Origin: an uncultured Cellvibrionales bacterium
GTDB taxonomy: Bacteria > Pseudomonadota > Gammaproteobacteria > Pseudomonadales > Cellvibrionaceae
DNA length: 64,000 nucleotides
Direction of reading: 5' to 3'
NCBI GenBank assembly: GCA_913020115.1
Contig: CAJWBQ010000011.1
Location: forward strand, 54,459-118,458
Below the pieces are notes generated by a model. It had not been told where the DNA came from. It ran no database searches and was given only the letters and a program-made list of their open reading frames with translations. Position 1 is the stretch's first letter, and every line of letters starts with the position of its first letter. The translations under genes were made by a program, and so were the position numbers. Shown here piece by piece: positions 48,019 to 56,134 of this stretch.

Positions 48019-48708
48019 TTATTGAGGCCCTGGGGCGTTGATACCAGCGTTTGGTTTTAGAAAACTGTGGAGCTGAGCCGCCATGCCTTTGCAGGCGTTA
48101 GCCTGAACTCTGGCGATTAAGGGAATGGGTATCACTATGGCAGGCATATAAGAGGTGCCTTTGGCATCGGCGCTGATGGTGCCTAAGGTTTTACGGTTTT
48201 TGTAGTCCCATATGGTGGCTTCATAATCTGATTCTTTGTCCCAAGTGCCAAAACCAAAACAACCTGCACCGCCCGCGCCAATAGAGCAGCCAATAGAGCC
48301 GGAGCTGCTGGTAGTTTCGGTATTGCCGTCAATCCAAATAATGTAGCTGATTTTGTAGTTTTCGAGCACATTGGCGAATTCTTTGCGCTCGGCTATTTGA
48401 TCTAGGCGTTTCATGCTCATGGGCGCCGTGCGAGGTTCAAACCACGGGTAGAGTTGATCGGTGAACTCACGCTCTCCCACCACGTTAACACCGGAGTCGC
48501 CAGCGCTGATGATTTTGCCGATACAGTTAACTAGGTCGGGTTCTGTTTCATAGTCGCTGGAGTGACGTCGGCCCAGTAGCACTACGGAGTCGCCTGCAAC
48601 GATGTGGCTGGTGCCTTGGCGATATTCGTCAATGGTGACCGAGGTACATGCGCTTAGCGCTGCCATCAGCACAAGAGCGCTGCAGTAGAGTAAATTTTTA
48701 CCTTTCAT
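48019..48708 (-). CDS. Lipoprotein of unknown function
   Basis: A 229-residue protein with a lipobox ALSAC at residues 18-22. The mature part has a Gly/Ser/Cys-rich segment (IGCSIGAGGAGCFGFGTWD) between beta-like stretches, and a hydrophobic C-terminal region (YMPAIVIPIPLIARV). I do not recognise the family. It begins 2 bases after the preceding lipoprotein gene and is followed closely by the M48 gene, so the three probably form one transcription unit. Confidence 0.75.
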   Translation of the reverse strand: MKGKNLLYCSALVLMAALSACTSVTIDEYRQGTSHIVAGDSVVLLGRRHSSDYETEPDLVNCIGKIISAGDSGVNVVGEREFTDQLYPWFEPRTAPMSMKRLDQIAERKEFANVLENYKISYIIWIDGNTETTSSSGSIGCSIGAGGAGCFGFGTWDKESDYEATIWDYKNRKTLGTISADAKGTSYMPAIVIPIPLIARVQANACKGMAAQLHSFLKPNAGINAPGPQ

Positions 48709-48710
48709 GA

Positions 48711-49424
48711 TTATAAGCCCTCTTCAGAATGGGTGCCGGTCAGCGCTTTGGATAAGGAAGCGGAGGCTGGTGGAGCATCAGGGTCTTGGGTAAGTGGAGC
48801 GTTAGGGTCTGATAGAGGGTTGGGTTTGTGGTCAACAAGCCAGGCTTTAATCTCTGGTACTTCAGGCAGGCGCAAAGACAGTGTCGCGCCCATATCGCGC
48901 AATGCCATAACAGCGGCTTCGTTCACAGCCTCTTCTTTTGACGTCATAAAGGCCGTGGGGGTTTTACCATAGGCGGTCATCAGCCAGTCGGCGAGCAATT
49001 GCCCTGCGGCGTTGTAAATTCGCATGTTGTACTTTATCCAAATTTCAAACACATTGACTTTGGTTTCGCGAGGCAATGCATATTGAAATTCGTCGATACG
49101 AGGTGAAAAAATCAGCTCGGCCTGGCTGGGGTTTTCTGGGCTGGGCAGTGTATTCACGGGAATTACAGAGGTGAACATTTTTGGCAGTACTTTTGACAAG
49201 ACGTCTACTTGGGCAGGGCCCGCAGTGATGGTCCACATCGACCGGTCTTCACTTTTTTCTTTGTAAATATATTCTGAAAACTCGGGTTCGTAATAAACTC
49301 CCAAGGTGTGGGGCAACTTGTCAATCATGGGGGCGGGGAAGTTGCCTTTTACCACGAGCGAGTTTTCGCAGCCTGCTAGCCATATTAGGCTGATTAAAGT
49401 GAATATTTTGGCCGTTCGGTTCAT
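48711..49424 (-). CDS. Lipoprotein of unknown function
   Basis: A 237-residue protein with a lipobox WLAGC at residues 16-20 and a mature domain of mixed beta structure, ending in a Pro/Asp/Ala-rich tail (PNPLSDPNAPLTQDPDAPPA). The mature part has the look of an outer-membrane-lipoprotein domain such as those in the LptE/PqiC-like folds, but I cannot place it. It follows the vWA gene after 107 bases, the largest gap in the cluster. Confidence 0.75.
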   Translation of the reverse strand: MNRTAKIFTLISLIWLAGCENSLVVKGNFPAPMIDKLPHTLGVYYEPEFSEYIYKEKSEDRSMWTITAGPAQVDVLSKVLPKMFTSVIPVNTLPSPENPSQAELIFSPRIDEFQYALPRETKVNVFEIWIKYNMRIYNAAGQLLADWLMTAYGKTPTAFMTSKEEAVNEAAVMALRDMGATLSLRLPEVPEIKAWLVDHKPNPLSDPNAPLTQDPDAPPASASLSKALTGTHSEEGL

Positions 49425-49464
49425 GAGATACCTGCCTTGTTCAAGGAGCGTATTGGATACTGCT

Positions 49465-49501
49465 TGTCTTCAGTTTAGCTCAATTTTCGTATTCAGTTTA
49501 G
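49465..49501. repeat. 14-bp direct repeat in the largest gap of the envelope cluster
   Basis: GTCTTCAGTTTAGC (49465-49478) and GTATTCAGTTTAGC (49488-49501) differ at one position and are 23 bases apart, about two helical turns. They lie in the 107-base gap before the lipoprotein gene. Read leftward, the region also offers a weak promoter (TTGAGC, 18 bases, TATCCA), so this could be an internal regulated promoter. Confidence 0.4.
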
Positions 49502-49531
49502 CGTCTCAGAGGTCTCAAGAGCATTAGACAC

Positions 49532-50536
49532 CTAAGGTCGATAATCATTCAGTCCGACAAATGTGCCGCCGTTGCGGTAGGTTAGCTCTCGCATCAGGGC
49601 TGCAAAGCGAATCCCAGTGGTTTGCAGGTTCGCCGGGCGTGAAAACTGCACGGGAAAGCCTACCGCATGGATACGCACCATCTTTTCATCACTGTCTCTG
49701 TCGCGGTTGAGCCTGTCCACCGTGTCCACAACTTGCTGTATTGAACGTCCAGTGAATTCATCGCCAAAGACGAATAAACTGATTTTCTTTTTTGGGTCGT
49801 AAAAACTTCGTACGGCCCTCTGAATACCCTCAACAGGGCTGGAATTGCTGAAAGGGTTCCAGCGGCGAAGACGGTTGATAATAACGTCTCGGCGACCGGG
49901 GGTGTCTGGAATCCATTTCCCCCGGTAGTTGTTGAACATATAGTCGCCCATGTCATTCATGATTTGAATCCCCTTAACTTGAGGATAGATGTCGAGCGTT
50001 GCGATAAGCTCTTCCATCATACGTTCCCAGCCATAGTTAAACATACTGCCGGAGGTGTCTATGATAAAAATGATGTATTCGCTGTCGACAGGGATACCGC
50101 CAATAATGTTATTTTTCCGTTGAAAGTTTTCACCGAGCAGACGCTCCATCTCTTTTGTGAGTTTCTGCAGAGCCACGTTTAATTTGCCCTTATTAATATC
50201 ATCCTCGGCCGTTTCATCTGAAATCTTGGCATATTGCTGCTCTAAACCGGCTAGTTGACCTTTGAGAATGGCAATACGTTTCATTTCGTAAGACAGTTGC
50301 TCCTTTTTGGCGTTGAGGTCGCGGTTGAATACCGTAGTTTCGCCACGCACAGTAAAAAGCGTTTGTTGTAGATCGGCTACCATGGCGTCTAGGCTTATGG
50401 CGGTTTTTTCCATCACTATAGGCTGCACGGTTTTGGTAATCATTAATAGAAGAACGATAGCGCCAAAACCACAGCAGATTATGTCCAAAAAGGAGATATT
50501 GAAATCTTCACCTTCACGACGTTTACGTCTCGACAT
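49532..50536 (-). CDS. vWA-domain membrane protein with ExbD/TolR-like N-terminus
   Basis: A 334-residue protein. Residues 1-12 are basic and cytoplasmic. FNISFLDIICCGFGAIVL (12-29) starts a single membrane helix, with Asp18 at its cytoplasmic edge, where ExbD/TolR/MotB have their proton-carrying Asp. Residues 50-140 are a periplasmic coiled coil, and residues 154-334 a von Willebrand A domain with a complete MIDAS start (DTSGS, 160-164). Paired with the TolQ/ExbB-like protein four genes upstream, it may be its stator partner (inference). It follows the other vWA gene by 20 bases. Confidence 0.88.
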   Translation of the reverse strand: MSRRKRREGEDFNISFLDIICCGFGAIVLLLMITKTVQPIVMEKTAISLDAMVADLQQTLFTVRGETTVFNRDLNAKKEQLSYEMKRIAILKGQLAGLEQQYAKISDETAEDDINKGKLNVALQKLTKEMERLLGENFQRKNNIIGGIPVDSEYIIFIIDTSGSMFNYGWERMMEELIATLDIYPQVKGIQIMNDMGDYMFNNYRGKWIPDTPGRRDVIINRLRRWNPFSNSSPVEGIQRAVRSFYDPKKKISLFVFGDEFTGRSIQQVVDTVDRLNRDRDSDEKMVRIHAVGFPVQFSRPANLQTTGIRFAALMRELTYRNGGTFVGLNDYRP

Positions 50537-50556
50537 ATTTTTCTCCCTCTCTCATC

Positions 50557-51636
50557 CTAAGGCCAGTCTTTCGATGGGCTCATGAACGAGCCCTGAGTGG
50601 CCGCGGCCAGTTGCCAAAATGAAGCTGCCGCCAAGGGGTCTCCTTCCATTGGTGCGAGTATAATGTTGACCGGAATGCCTCGGGGAATTTCTTGAATGGC
50701 CTGGCTGAAGAAGCGTGAACGCTGTGCGCCGGTCACTGTATTGCCTTTGGGGCGACTCAGACTCTGTGTTGGCAAGCCGTCGGTGATCAAAATAATATTG
50801 TCGGGCAGAGTGGGGAAGTCTTGGATGGAACGGAAAGCCCGCTCTAGGCTAGTGCCTCCTTGCGGCACGGTTTTACGCATAGCGCTTACCGCGTTTTGAA
50901 TGTCATCCTCTTCTGATATTTGTAGCCATGTACCTTCGGTATTGGGTACCACCGCTTGCACGCTCGTATTAAATGTATAGATTTGGTAGCGGCTCTCTTC
51001 TGAAAACTGAGCGCTTAGCCATTCTACGGTTCGTAGCGCTCTCTGCCATTTTTTCGAAGCGCGTTTCACATTGTCAGACATATTGCGTCGGCGTATCACG
51101 TTGACAATTTTATCGTCGAGCATGCTTGCTGAAGCGTCGAGCAAAATCAAAATACGGGCACCGCCCAGTTTTAAGCCCGTTAAGTACTGACGGTCGCCGT
51201 CTCCCTTGTAGCCCAGTGCACTTTCACCGAGTTGATCCCGCTCAACAATGAGCCTGCGCTTTTCTTCCTCAAGTTTTTCAAGGTCTTCTTTAAGTTTGTT
51301 CAGGCTGGTGTCTTCAGCTGACTCCCCCACTTCAATAATTTTGCCTTGTACGGCGTTGATGTCTTCAACAATTCGCCGTGCTAAACCCTGCGCTTCTGCG
51401 AGGCGGTCATCTACTGTCGATAAAGTGTTACGCGCTAATACTAATCCTTCTTCTCCTTCGAGAACTTCCTCTTCAAGAAGCATGACCTCGGCGAGTAAGT
51501 ACTCGTTTTCAACTTCAATTTTCGTGTCTATATCGTGTTTGATGATCAGGAATATGAGCGCCACCGCCCCGAAACCGCAAGACATGATGTCAAGAAACGA
51601 CAGGCTGAAGGTGGAGAATCTGCGTTTACGCGCCAT
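50557..51636 (-). CDS. vWA-domain membrane protein with ExbD/TolR-like N-terminus
   Basis: A 359-residue paralogue-like partner of the next gene with the same plan. The N-terminus is basic (MARKRR). LSFLDIMSCGFGAVALIFLI (12-31) enters the membrane, with Asp16 at the helix start. Residues 40-140 are an acidic coiled coil. The vWA domain starts near 160 with MIDAS-like DASAS (167-171) and ILITDGLPTQS further on. The start overlaps the upstream Hsp70-like gene by 11 bases. The matching N-terminal motif in two adjacent proteins indicates that this helix is functional and not merely an anchor. Confidence 0.88.
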   Translation of the reverse strand: MARKRRFSTFSLSFLDIMSCGFGAVALIFLIIKHDIDTKIEVENEYLLAEVMLLEEEVLEGEEGLVLARNTLSTVDDRLAEAQGLARRIVEDINAVQGKIIEVGESAEDTSLNKLKEDLEKLEEEKRRLIVERDQLGESALGYKGDGDRQYLTGLKLGGARILILLDASASMLDDKIVNVIRRRNMSDNVKRASKKWQRALRTVEWLSAQFSEESRYQIYTFNTSVQAVVPNTEGTWLQISEEDDIQNAVSAMRKTVPQGGTSLERAFRSIQDFPTLPDNIILITDGLPTQSLSRPKGNTVTGAQRSRFFSQAIQEIPRGIPVNIILAPMEGDPLAAASFWQLAAATQGSFMSPSKDWP

Positions 51637-52918
51637 CGCTTGGAACCACGCTGATGACGATAAAGGCGTGGGGAAGGGCGGGTATTTTTAATTGATCACC
51701 ACTGACGAGGGTTTGCCCTTCACTGGCTTTTTTACCATTAATGAGCAAGCCGTCTGCCTGTATGTTTTTGATGCTTAAAGCCCCACTCAGCGGAGTGATG
51801 GCACAGATCCCATCTTTATCTAGTACCTGCCTGACAATAGGTGTCGATGCATCGTTAACAATGCTGAGCCCCTTGTTAACTGGGAATGCTTGATGATTCC
51901 ACAGGATATGCGTTGCCGTTTTCTCGCCCTCGGTTCGAGGTGCTATGCCGGCCCGAGCTGGCAGACTGCCTATCAATTTCAAGCCGTCTGGTCTCTGGAC
52001 AATGGTTTTTTCGTGATGCTCGATGTTATTGGCAAGCTGTATGCTGGTAACAGCAATGGCTTCAGGAAATACTTCGGCGACCCCCGGAAGCGAGTGGCAG
52101 CGCTCGGTCATGTATAAATGCCCGGAGTAGTGGCCCGTGTTGGCTGCAATTTTTTCCAATTGAGTTTTACTAGTAGCGGCCAGTGCTGTTAAAGCAAGAG
52201 TGGTTTTGTGCCCAGCCAGTTCAAGTGTTGCCTCGCCGTCACGTTGAGCGCGCTGTAAAAAATCGTCGAGCTGGTTGTGCAATAACTGTTCTGTGGCGGC
52301 ATTATGCAGTGGATTAAACCGCGTCTGTTGAATAAATTGTTCCGAAATTAAATGTGCCCAAGCATCATAGCAGGCTAACAACCCGGCGCCTGGGACACTC
52401 TCAACTTGAGCATTGCGAACTACTTGGCCAACATCAACGTGGCTGACTAAAGCCTGATGTAATTGCAAGTCGATAAAACAATGGCGGCCTGCGTCTGCTT
52501 GATTTGCCACGGAGGCAACAGCGGTATCAACTAAACCAACGATTGCCAACTGGCAGTGCTGGGCTATGCCTAGTAGTAAACTTAATTGAGATTTTGTATA
52601 GTGTGCCGGTAAGGCAAGAATGAGATTGCTCATATCACCTTGTAGGGTTTTAATTGCCTGCAAGTGTTCAAAAACCAAATCAGCTTGGTGCCGGCATTTT
52701 GGATTGCTGCTCCCAAGGGGTTCACTGTCCAAGCTTTGCCAAAATTGGCTGTGTGTTTGCAATGGGTGCAATTTGGATTGCTGTAGCGCTTCGACACCTA
52801 AGAGGCACTGCTTCTCGTTCACCAAGGCTATGCCAGGGCTTTCTAGTAGTAAACGCCCACCCTGCAGTAATCGCAGGCCGCTGTCATTTAGTTCTAATAT
52901 GGTATTGGCCACTGACAT
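51626..52918 (-). CDS. Hsp70/actin-like domain fused to FHA-like domain
   Basis: A 430-residue cytoplasmic protein. Residues 1-330 resemble the actin/Hsp70 ATPase fold: ILALPAHYTKSQLSLLLGIA and QLAIVGLVDTAVASVANQAD are typical, but the first phosphate loop (ILELNDSGLRLLQGG) lacks the usual DxGT pattern, so ATPase activity is doubtful. Residues 350-430 have an FHA-like beta layout (LSIVNDASTPIVRQV, ITPLSGALSIKNIQADGL). FHA domains bind phosphothreonine. It lies between the TolQ-like and vWA genes, 5 bases after the former. Confidence 0.72.
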   Translation of the reverse strand: MSVANTILELNDSGLRLLQGGRLLLESPGIALVNEKQCLLGVEALQQSKLHPLQTHSQFWQSLDSEPLGSSNPKCRHQADLVFEHLQAIKTLQGDMSNLILALPAHYTKSQLSLLLGIAQHCQLAIVGLVDTAVASVANQADAGRHCFIDLQLHQALVSHVDVGQVVRNAQVESVPGAGLLACYDAWAHLISEQFIQQTRFNPLHNAATEQLLHNQLDDFLQRAQRDGEATLELAGHKTTLALTALAATSKTQLEKIAANTGHYSGHLYMTERCHSLPGVAEVFPEAIAVTSIQLANNIEHHEKTIVQRPDGLKLIGSLPARAGIAPRTEGEKTATHILWNHQAFPVNKGLSIVNDASTPIVRQVLDKDGICAITPLSGALSIKNIQADGLLINGKKASEGQTLVSGDQLKIPALPHAFIVISVVPSDGA

Positions 52919-52923
52919 TCTAT

Positions 52924-53736
52924 TTACGCGCCTGAGGTTTTATTGACTTTAAGGTGACGCAACAACTTTTGGTCTACGTAATTCTGTGTATCTAGAACCA
53001 GGCGTTCCTGCAGCAACTGCAGTTGGTGGGTGAAGAACATAATTACAATGCTAATGACGAGTGCTACAAAGGTTGAGTTGAACGCTACGCCCAAGCTTAT
53101 GGTTACCCCTGCAATGTCACCTTCTACGGCTCGGTGAGCTTGCCCCAATGCTTCGCCAATACCTCGCACAGTGCCAATGAAGCCAATTGACGGAATGGCC
53201 CAGGCGATATAACGAATCATAGCCAGTTCACTGTCTAAGCGATCAGACTCGTTGTCACAGATTTCCTTTACTGAGCTTGAGGCATTGGCAATGCTTTCGG
53301 TGGAGCCAAATCGCTGCAGTACGGTTTGCAGTACCCTTGGCAGCAACAGGCTCTGCTGCTCCTCCGGTAAATTTTGCAGGGGCCTGCTGAGCTCGCGGGT
53401 GTCCTCCGGCAACACGCTGGTGCCGTCGCGAACATTGAGAAGGGCTTGGTCGAGAATTTTAGTTTCACGAAAACTACTGCTGGCTTTACGACCCATAATC
53501 GCCATAGCCCACAGCATCAGCACGAAACAAGCTTCTTGCTCGTAGTCTTTTAGTACCAAATAGATGGATCGTTGAACAATGTAAGTTTCGCCCGCCTCCT
53601 GCCGTTCAAATTGTTCCTGTAATTGCGTGTTGGCGTTTGGACGTACCACTGTTACATAGATGGCGTGCACGATTATCACGGCCATTATCAAAGCAAATAG
53701 TTGATAGAAAAAATCAGAGGCTGTATTGCGTTTCAT
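52924..53736 (-). CDS. MotA/TolQ/ExbB proton-channel family protein
   Basis: A 270-residue inner-membrane protein. A first helix lies at about residues 8-30 and a second at 67-85. A long cytoplasmic loop follows, then the conserved third and fourth helices (AWAIPSIGFIGTVRGIGEAL and LGVAFNSTFVALVISIVIMF), the TolQ/ExbB signature including the GTVRG motif. In TolQR and ExbBD the partner is a single-helix protein with a membrane Asp. No exbD or tolR gene is nearby; the two vWA proteins downstream are the likely partners. 9 bases separate it from the small exported protein gene. Confidence 0.9.
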   Translation of the reverse strand: MKRNTASDFFYQLFALIMAVIIVHAIYVTVVRPNANTQLQEQFERQEAGETYIVQRSIYLVLKDYEQEACFVLMLWAMAIMGRKASSSFRETKILDQALLNVRDGTSVLPEDTRELSRPLQNLPEEQQSLLLPRVLQTVLQRFGSTESIANASSSVKEICDNESDRLDSELAMIRYIAWAIPSIGFIGTVRGIGEALGQAHRAVEGDIAGVTISLGVAFNSTFVALVISIVIMFFTHQLQLLQERLVLDTQNYVDQKLLRHLKVNKTSGA

Positions 53737-53745
53737 TGTGCGTCC

Positions 53746-54012
53746 TTAAATATCCACAGGAAAAGAGACGGATAAGTCTTCAGAAATTTCTTCAGTGGGA
53801 TTGAAGCTGCCACTGGGTTTAGTTTGTACTGGTGCTTTAGTTTTTGGCTTGTTGTCTTTATTTTTGTCGTTTGCGTCGTCTGTTTCTGAGCTCTCGGGCT
53901 TAGTTTGCTCCGGAGCTTTTGCCTGAGCTTGAGCAAGAGCGCATGTCGATGTTAGCGCTACGCTGGCCAGAAGGGCGTAGAGAGACAAACATCTTAACCA
54001 TTTAGTATCCAT
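53746..54012 (-). CDS. Small exported low-complexity protein
   Basis: An 88-residue protein with a signal peptide (about residues 1-28, ending CALAQ) and a Lys/Glu/Pro/Thr-rich linker, then a C-terminal segment (NPTEEISEDLSVSFPVDI) that is much less repetitive than the linker. That segment looks like a short binding peptide. It lies between the PEGA and TolQ-like genes at 9- and 14-base gaps, so co-expression is very likely. Its position beside a TolQ-like gene suggests a linker or signal between inner-membrane motor and periplasm; function unknown. Confidence 0.72.
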   Translation of the reverse strand: MDTKWLRCLSLYALLASVALTSTCALAQAQAKAPEQTKPESSETDDANDKNKDNKPKTKAPVQTKPSGSFNPTEEISEDLSVSFPVDI

Positions 54013-54026
54013 TGAAACTGTCTCTG

Positions 54027-56102
54027 TTAGTCAACGTAGCGGGCAATACGAAAGCCAACGTCATGACGACTTTCGCTGTTGTAGTCGCGAAAGGCAAGGC
54101 GCAGGTCGGTGACGGTACCGTGCCCCCAGCTCGAGCCGCGAATAACATGGTAGCTGCCTTCTACTGGCCCAGTGGGGTCGGTTTCAAGAGACAGAGACAA
54201 ACCTGTTCTAATTCCGTAATAATCATTGACCCACTCTGCGGCATTGCCGCCTAAATCGTAAAGGCCTTTCTCATTGCTTGGAAAGCTACCTACGGGTGCA
54301 GTGACCGCGTAGCCATCGTCGTAAGCTACTTGGATATTACCTAAAAGAGCGGCGGCGCGACGGTCACCGTAGTTACCACTTTTTTCGCTGGGTGGCAGTG
54401 ACGAGCCCCAAGGAAACTTCAATGGCTTGCCATTTTTTTGCACTCGCGCGGCCCAAGACCACTCAGCTTCTGTAGGAAGCCGATAGCCATTCGATTGTAG
54501 GTTTATACCATTTACGGTGTTGTTTTCTAGAGTGTAAAAAGGCGGGAGCTTTTCTTGCTCTGATAACCAGTTGCAGTATTTGGCCGCCTGATCCCAGGTG
54601 ATATTTACTGCGGGGTATTTTTCTCCGTTTAAGCTGTTGCCTTTTACATGGCCCGAGGAGTGAAACTTCACATATTCTCGATATTGAGCGTTGGTCACTT
54701 CGTGAATGCCAAAATAAAACGGCCGCGTTAACGCGACAGAACGCTGAGACTCATTGGAGCGGCGGCCCTGTTCCCGTCGCGAGGCGCCCATCTTGAATTT
54801 GGCATCAATTTTAAACAGTTTTAGCTTTGAACCCGCCTTACTAGTAATGACGGGTTTGATATTTTTCCATTTCGCCTGTTCCAGCGTAAGCAGTTGTGCA
54901 CTTACAGCTTGAGCGATACCAGGCCGAGGTAATACGCTTGTTGAAAAATCTTCATAGCCCGTTTTTTTGAAGGTAATGCGGTGTTGTTTTGCGGGCAGAC
55001 GCAGGGTTTGTTTTGCGCGCCCCATTAAACGACCGTCTACATACAGCAATGCATCTGATGGACGTCCATCTATCTTCACGTCGCCTAGCTGAGGTTTCAG
55101 TTTGATGGCGAGGTTTTGTTCTTTTCCAGATTCAACCTTTATAGACTGCGTGGTAGAGATATAACCCACTTTAAACGCGGTGATCTCAGCTGTTTTCCCA
55201 GGCGCTAGCGCAAGTTCAAATGGCGACTGGCCGCGGTATGTTCCGTTAACGGTTAAGCCGGCGCCACTGGGCTGGGTGTTGACCAGTATCAGCCCGTCTG
55301 CTTCTGGCAGAGTGATGAGCGGCAGGTCAATCTGGGTTTGTGCTTTAACATCTAGGGTTTCCTGCCAAGCCTTATGCCCCTTTAACTTCAAGCGTAATTG
55401 ATGGTCGCCTTCCATTATTTCTACTTGTAAGGGTGTGGTGCCAAGAGCTTCGCCGTCTACAAATAGTGTTGCCCCTTGCGGTTGCGTGGTGAAGGAAACG
55501 TCTGCCCATGCAGGTTCAAGGTTTAAATCTAAGCTTTGAGCGCTGTCCAAGCCTGTGATTTCCAAGCTTTGCTGGAAGGGGAAGTAGCGTTCGGCGTTAA
55601 TGTTGAGTTGATGTTTTCCGGCGGCGATATTGCGAATTTCTTGGTTAGTATTACCCGCAGCTAATTGGTCGATTAGCACTGGAGCGTTGATGCCGGGTGT
55701 GTTGATAGTAAGGTGCCCGGGTAACTTCTCTAATTCGAAGTTAAGTGTCTGATTTTGTGCATCTCCAATGGCAATGTTTTTTTTCAGAGGGTAATAACCA
55801 TCTGCTAGAGCTTCTAGTTGGTAGTCACCTTGCAGCAAAAGATAATGTTCAGCCAGTTTGAACTTGAGGCCGCCACTTACAGAGAGTGTCGCGGCGGGTT
55901 GGGTTTGAATGGTTACCGCTTTGGCGGTGAAGAGAAATAATACCACCAGCGCACTAAGGAAAAGGCCGACCGCTAGAGCCGCCTTTGTGCGATTGAGCGA
56001 AAAGGATTGCTTGGTTTCTACACCAGAGGCGGGCGTAAATGTAGCGGCTTGAATGATGTCATCATCATTGTGGGGTTCGTTTGGCTTCTCTTGTGTGCTA
56101 AT
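54027..56102 (-). CDS. Membrane protein with PEGA repeats and FGE-like fold, possible ATT start
   Basis: From the ATG-type start at 55946 (GTG) the product has 639 residues but begins inside a membrane helix. The frame stays open upstream to 56159 and encodes a cytoplasmic tail (NDDDIIQAATFTPASG) and the rest of the helix (AALAVGLFLSALVVLFLFTA), matching the plan of the next upstream gene. No ATG, GTG or TTG occurs there; ATT at 56102 is the best candidate. Next come about five PEGA-type beta domains, then a formylglycine-generating-enzyme fold (YRLPTEAEWSWAAR, GLYDLGGNAAEWVNDYY). The catalytic Cys pair is missing (VIRGSSWGHGTVTDL), so it is probably a binding module. Confidence 0.85.
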   Translation of the reverse strand: MSTQEKPNEPHNDDDIIQAATFTPASGVETKQSFSLNRTKAALAVGLFLSALVVLFLFTAKAVTIQTQPAATLSVSGGLKFKLAEHYLLLQGDYQLEALADGYYPLKKNIAIGDAQNQTLNFELEKLPGHLTINTPGINAPVLIDQLAAGNTNQEIRNIAAGKHQLNINAERYFPFQQSLEITGLDSAQSLDLNLEPAWADVSFTTQPQGATLFVDGEALGTTPLQVEIMEGDHQLRLKLKGHKAWQETLDVKAQTQIDLPLITLPEADGLILVNTQPSGAGLTVNGTYRGQSPFELALAPGKTAEITAFKVGYISTTQSIKVESGKEQNLAIKLKPQLGDVKIDGRPSDALLYVDGRLMGRAKQTLRLPAKQHRITFKKTGYEDFSTSVLPRPGIAQAVSAQLLTLEQAKWKNIKPVITSKAGSKLKLFKIDAKFKMGASRREQGRRSNESQRSVALTRPFYFGIHEVTNAQYREYVKFHSSGHVKGNSLNGEKYPAVNITWDQAAKYCNWLSEQEKLPPFYTLENNTVNGINLQSNGYRLPTEAEWSWAARVQKNGKPLKFPWGSSLPPSEKSGNYGDRRAAALLGNIQVAYDDGYAVTAPVGSFPSNEKGLYDLGGNAAEWVNDYYGIRTGLSLSLETDPTGPVEGSYHVIRGSSWGHGTVTDLRLAFRDYNSESRHDVGFRIARYVD

Positions 56103-56134
56103 GGCCTTGGGTTCCTTGCCTTGTGTTGACGTTG

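Noticed and set aside
54027..54780. Sulfatase-maturating enzyme
   Set aside because: The FGE-like domain lacks the catalytic Cys pair and no sulfatase gene is present.
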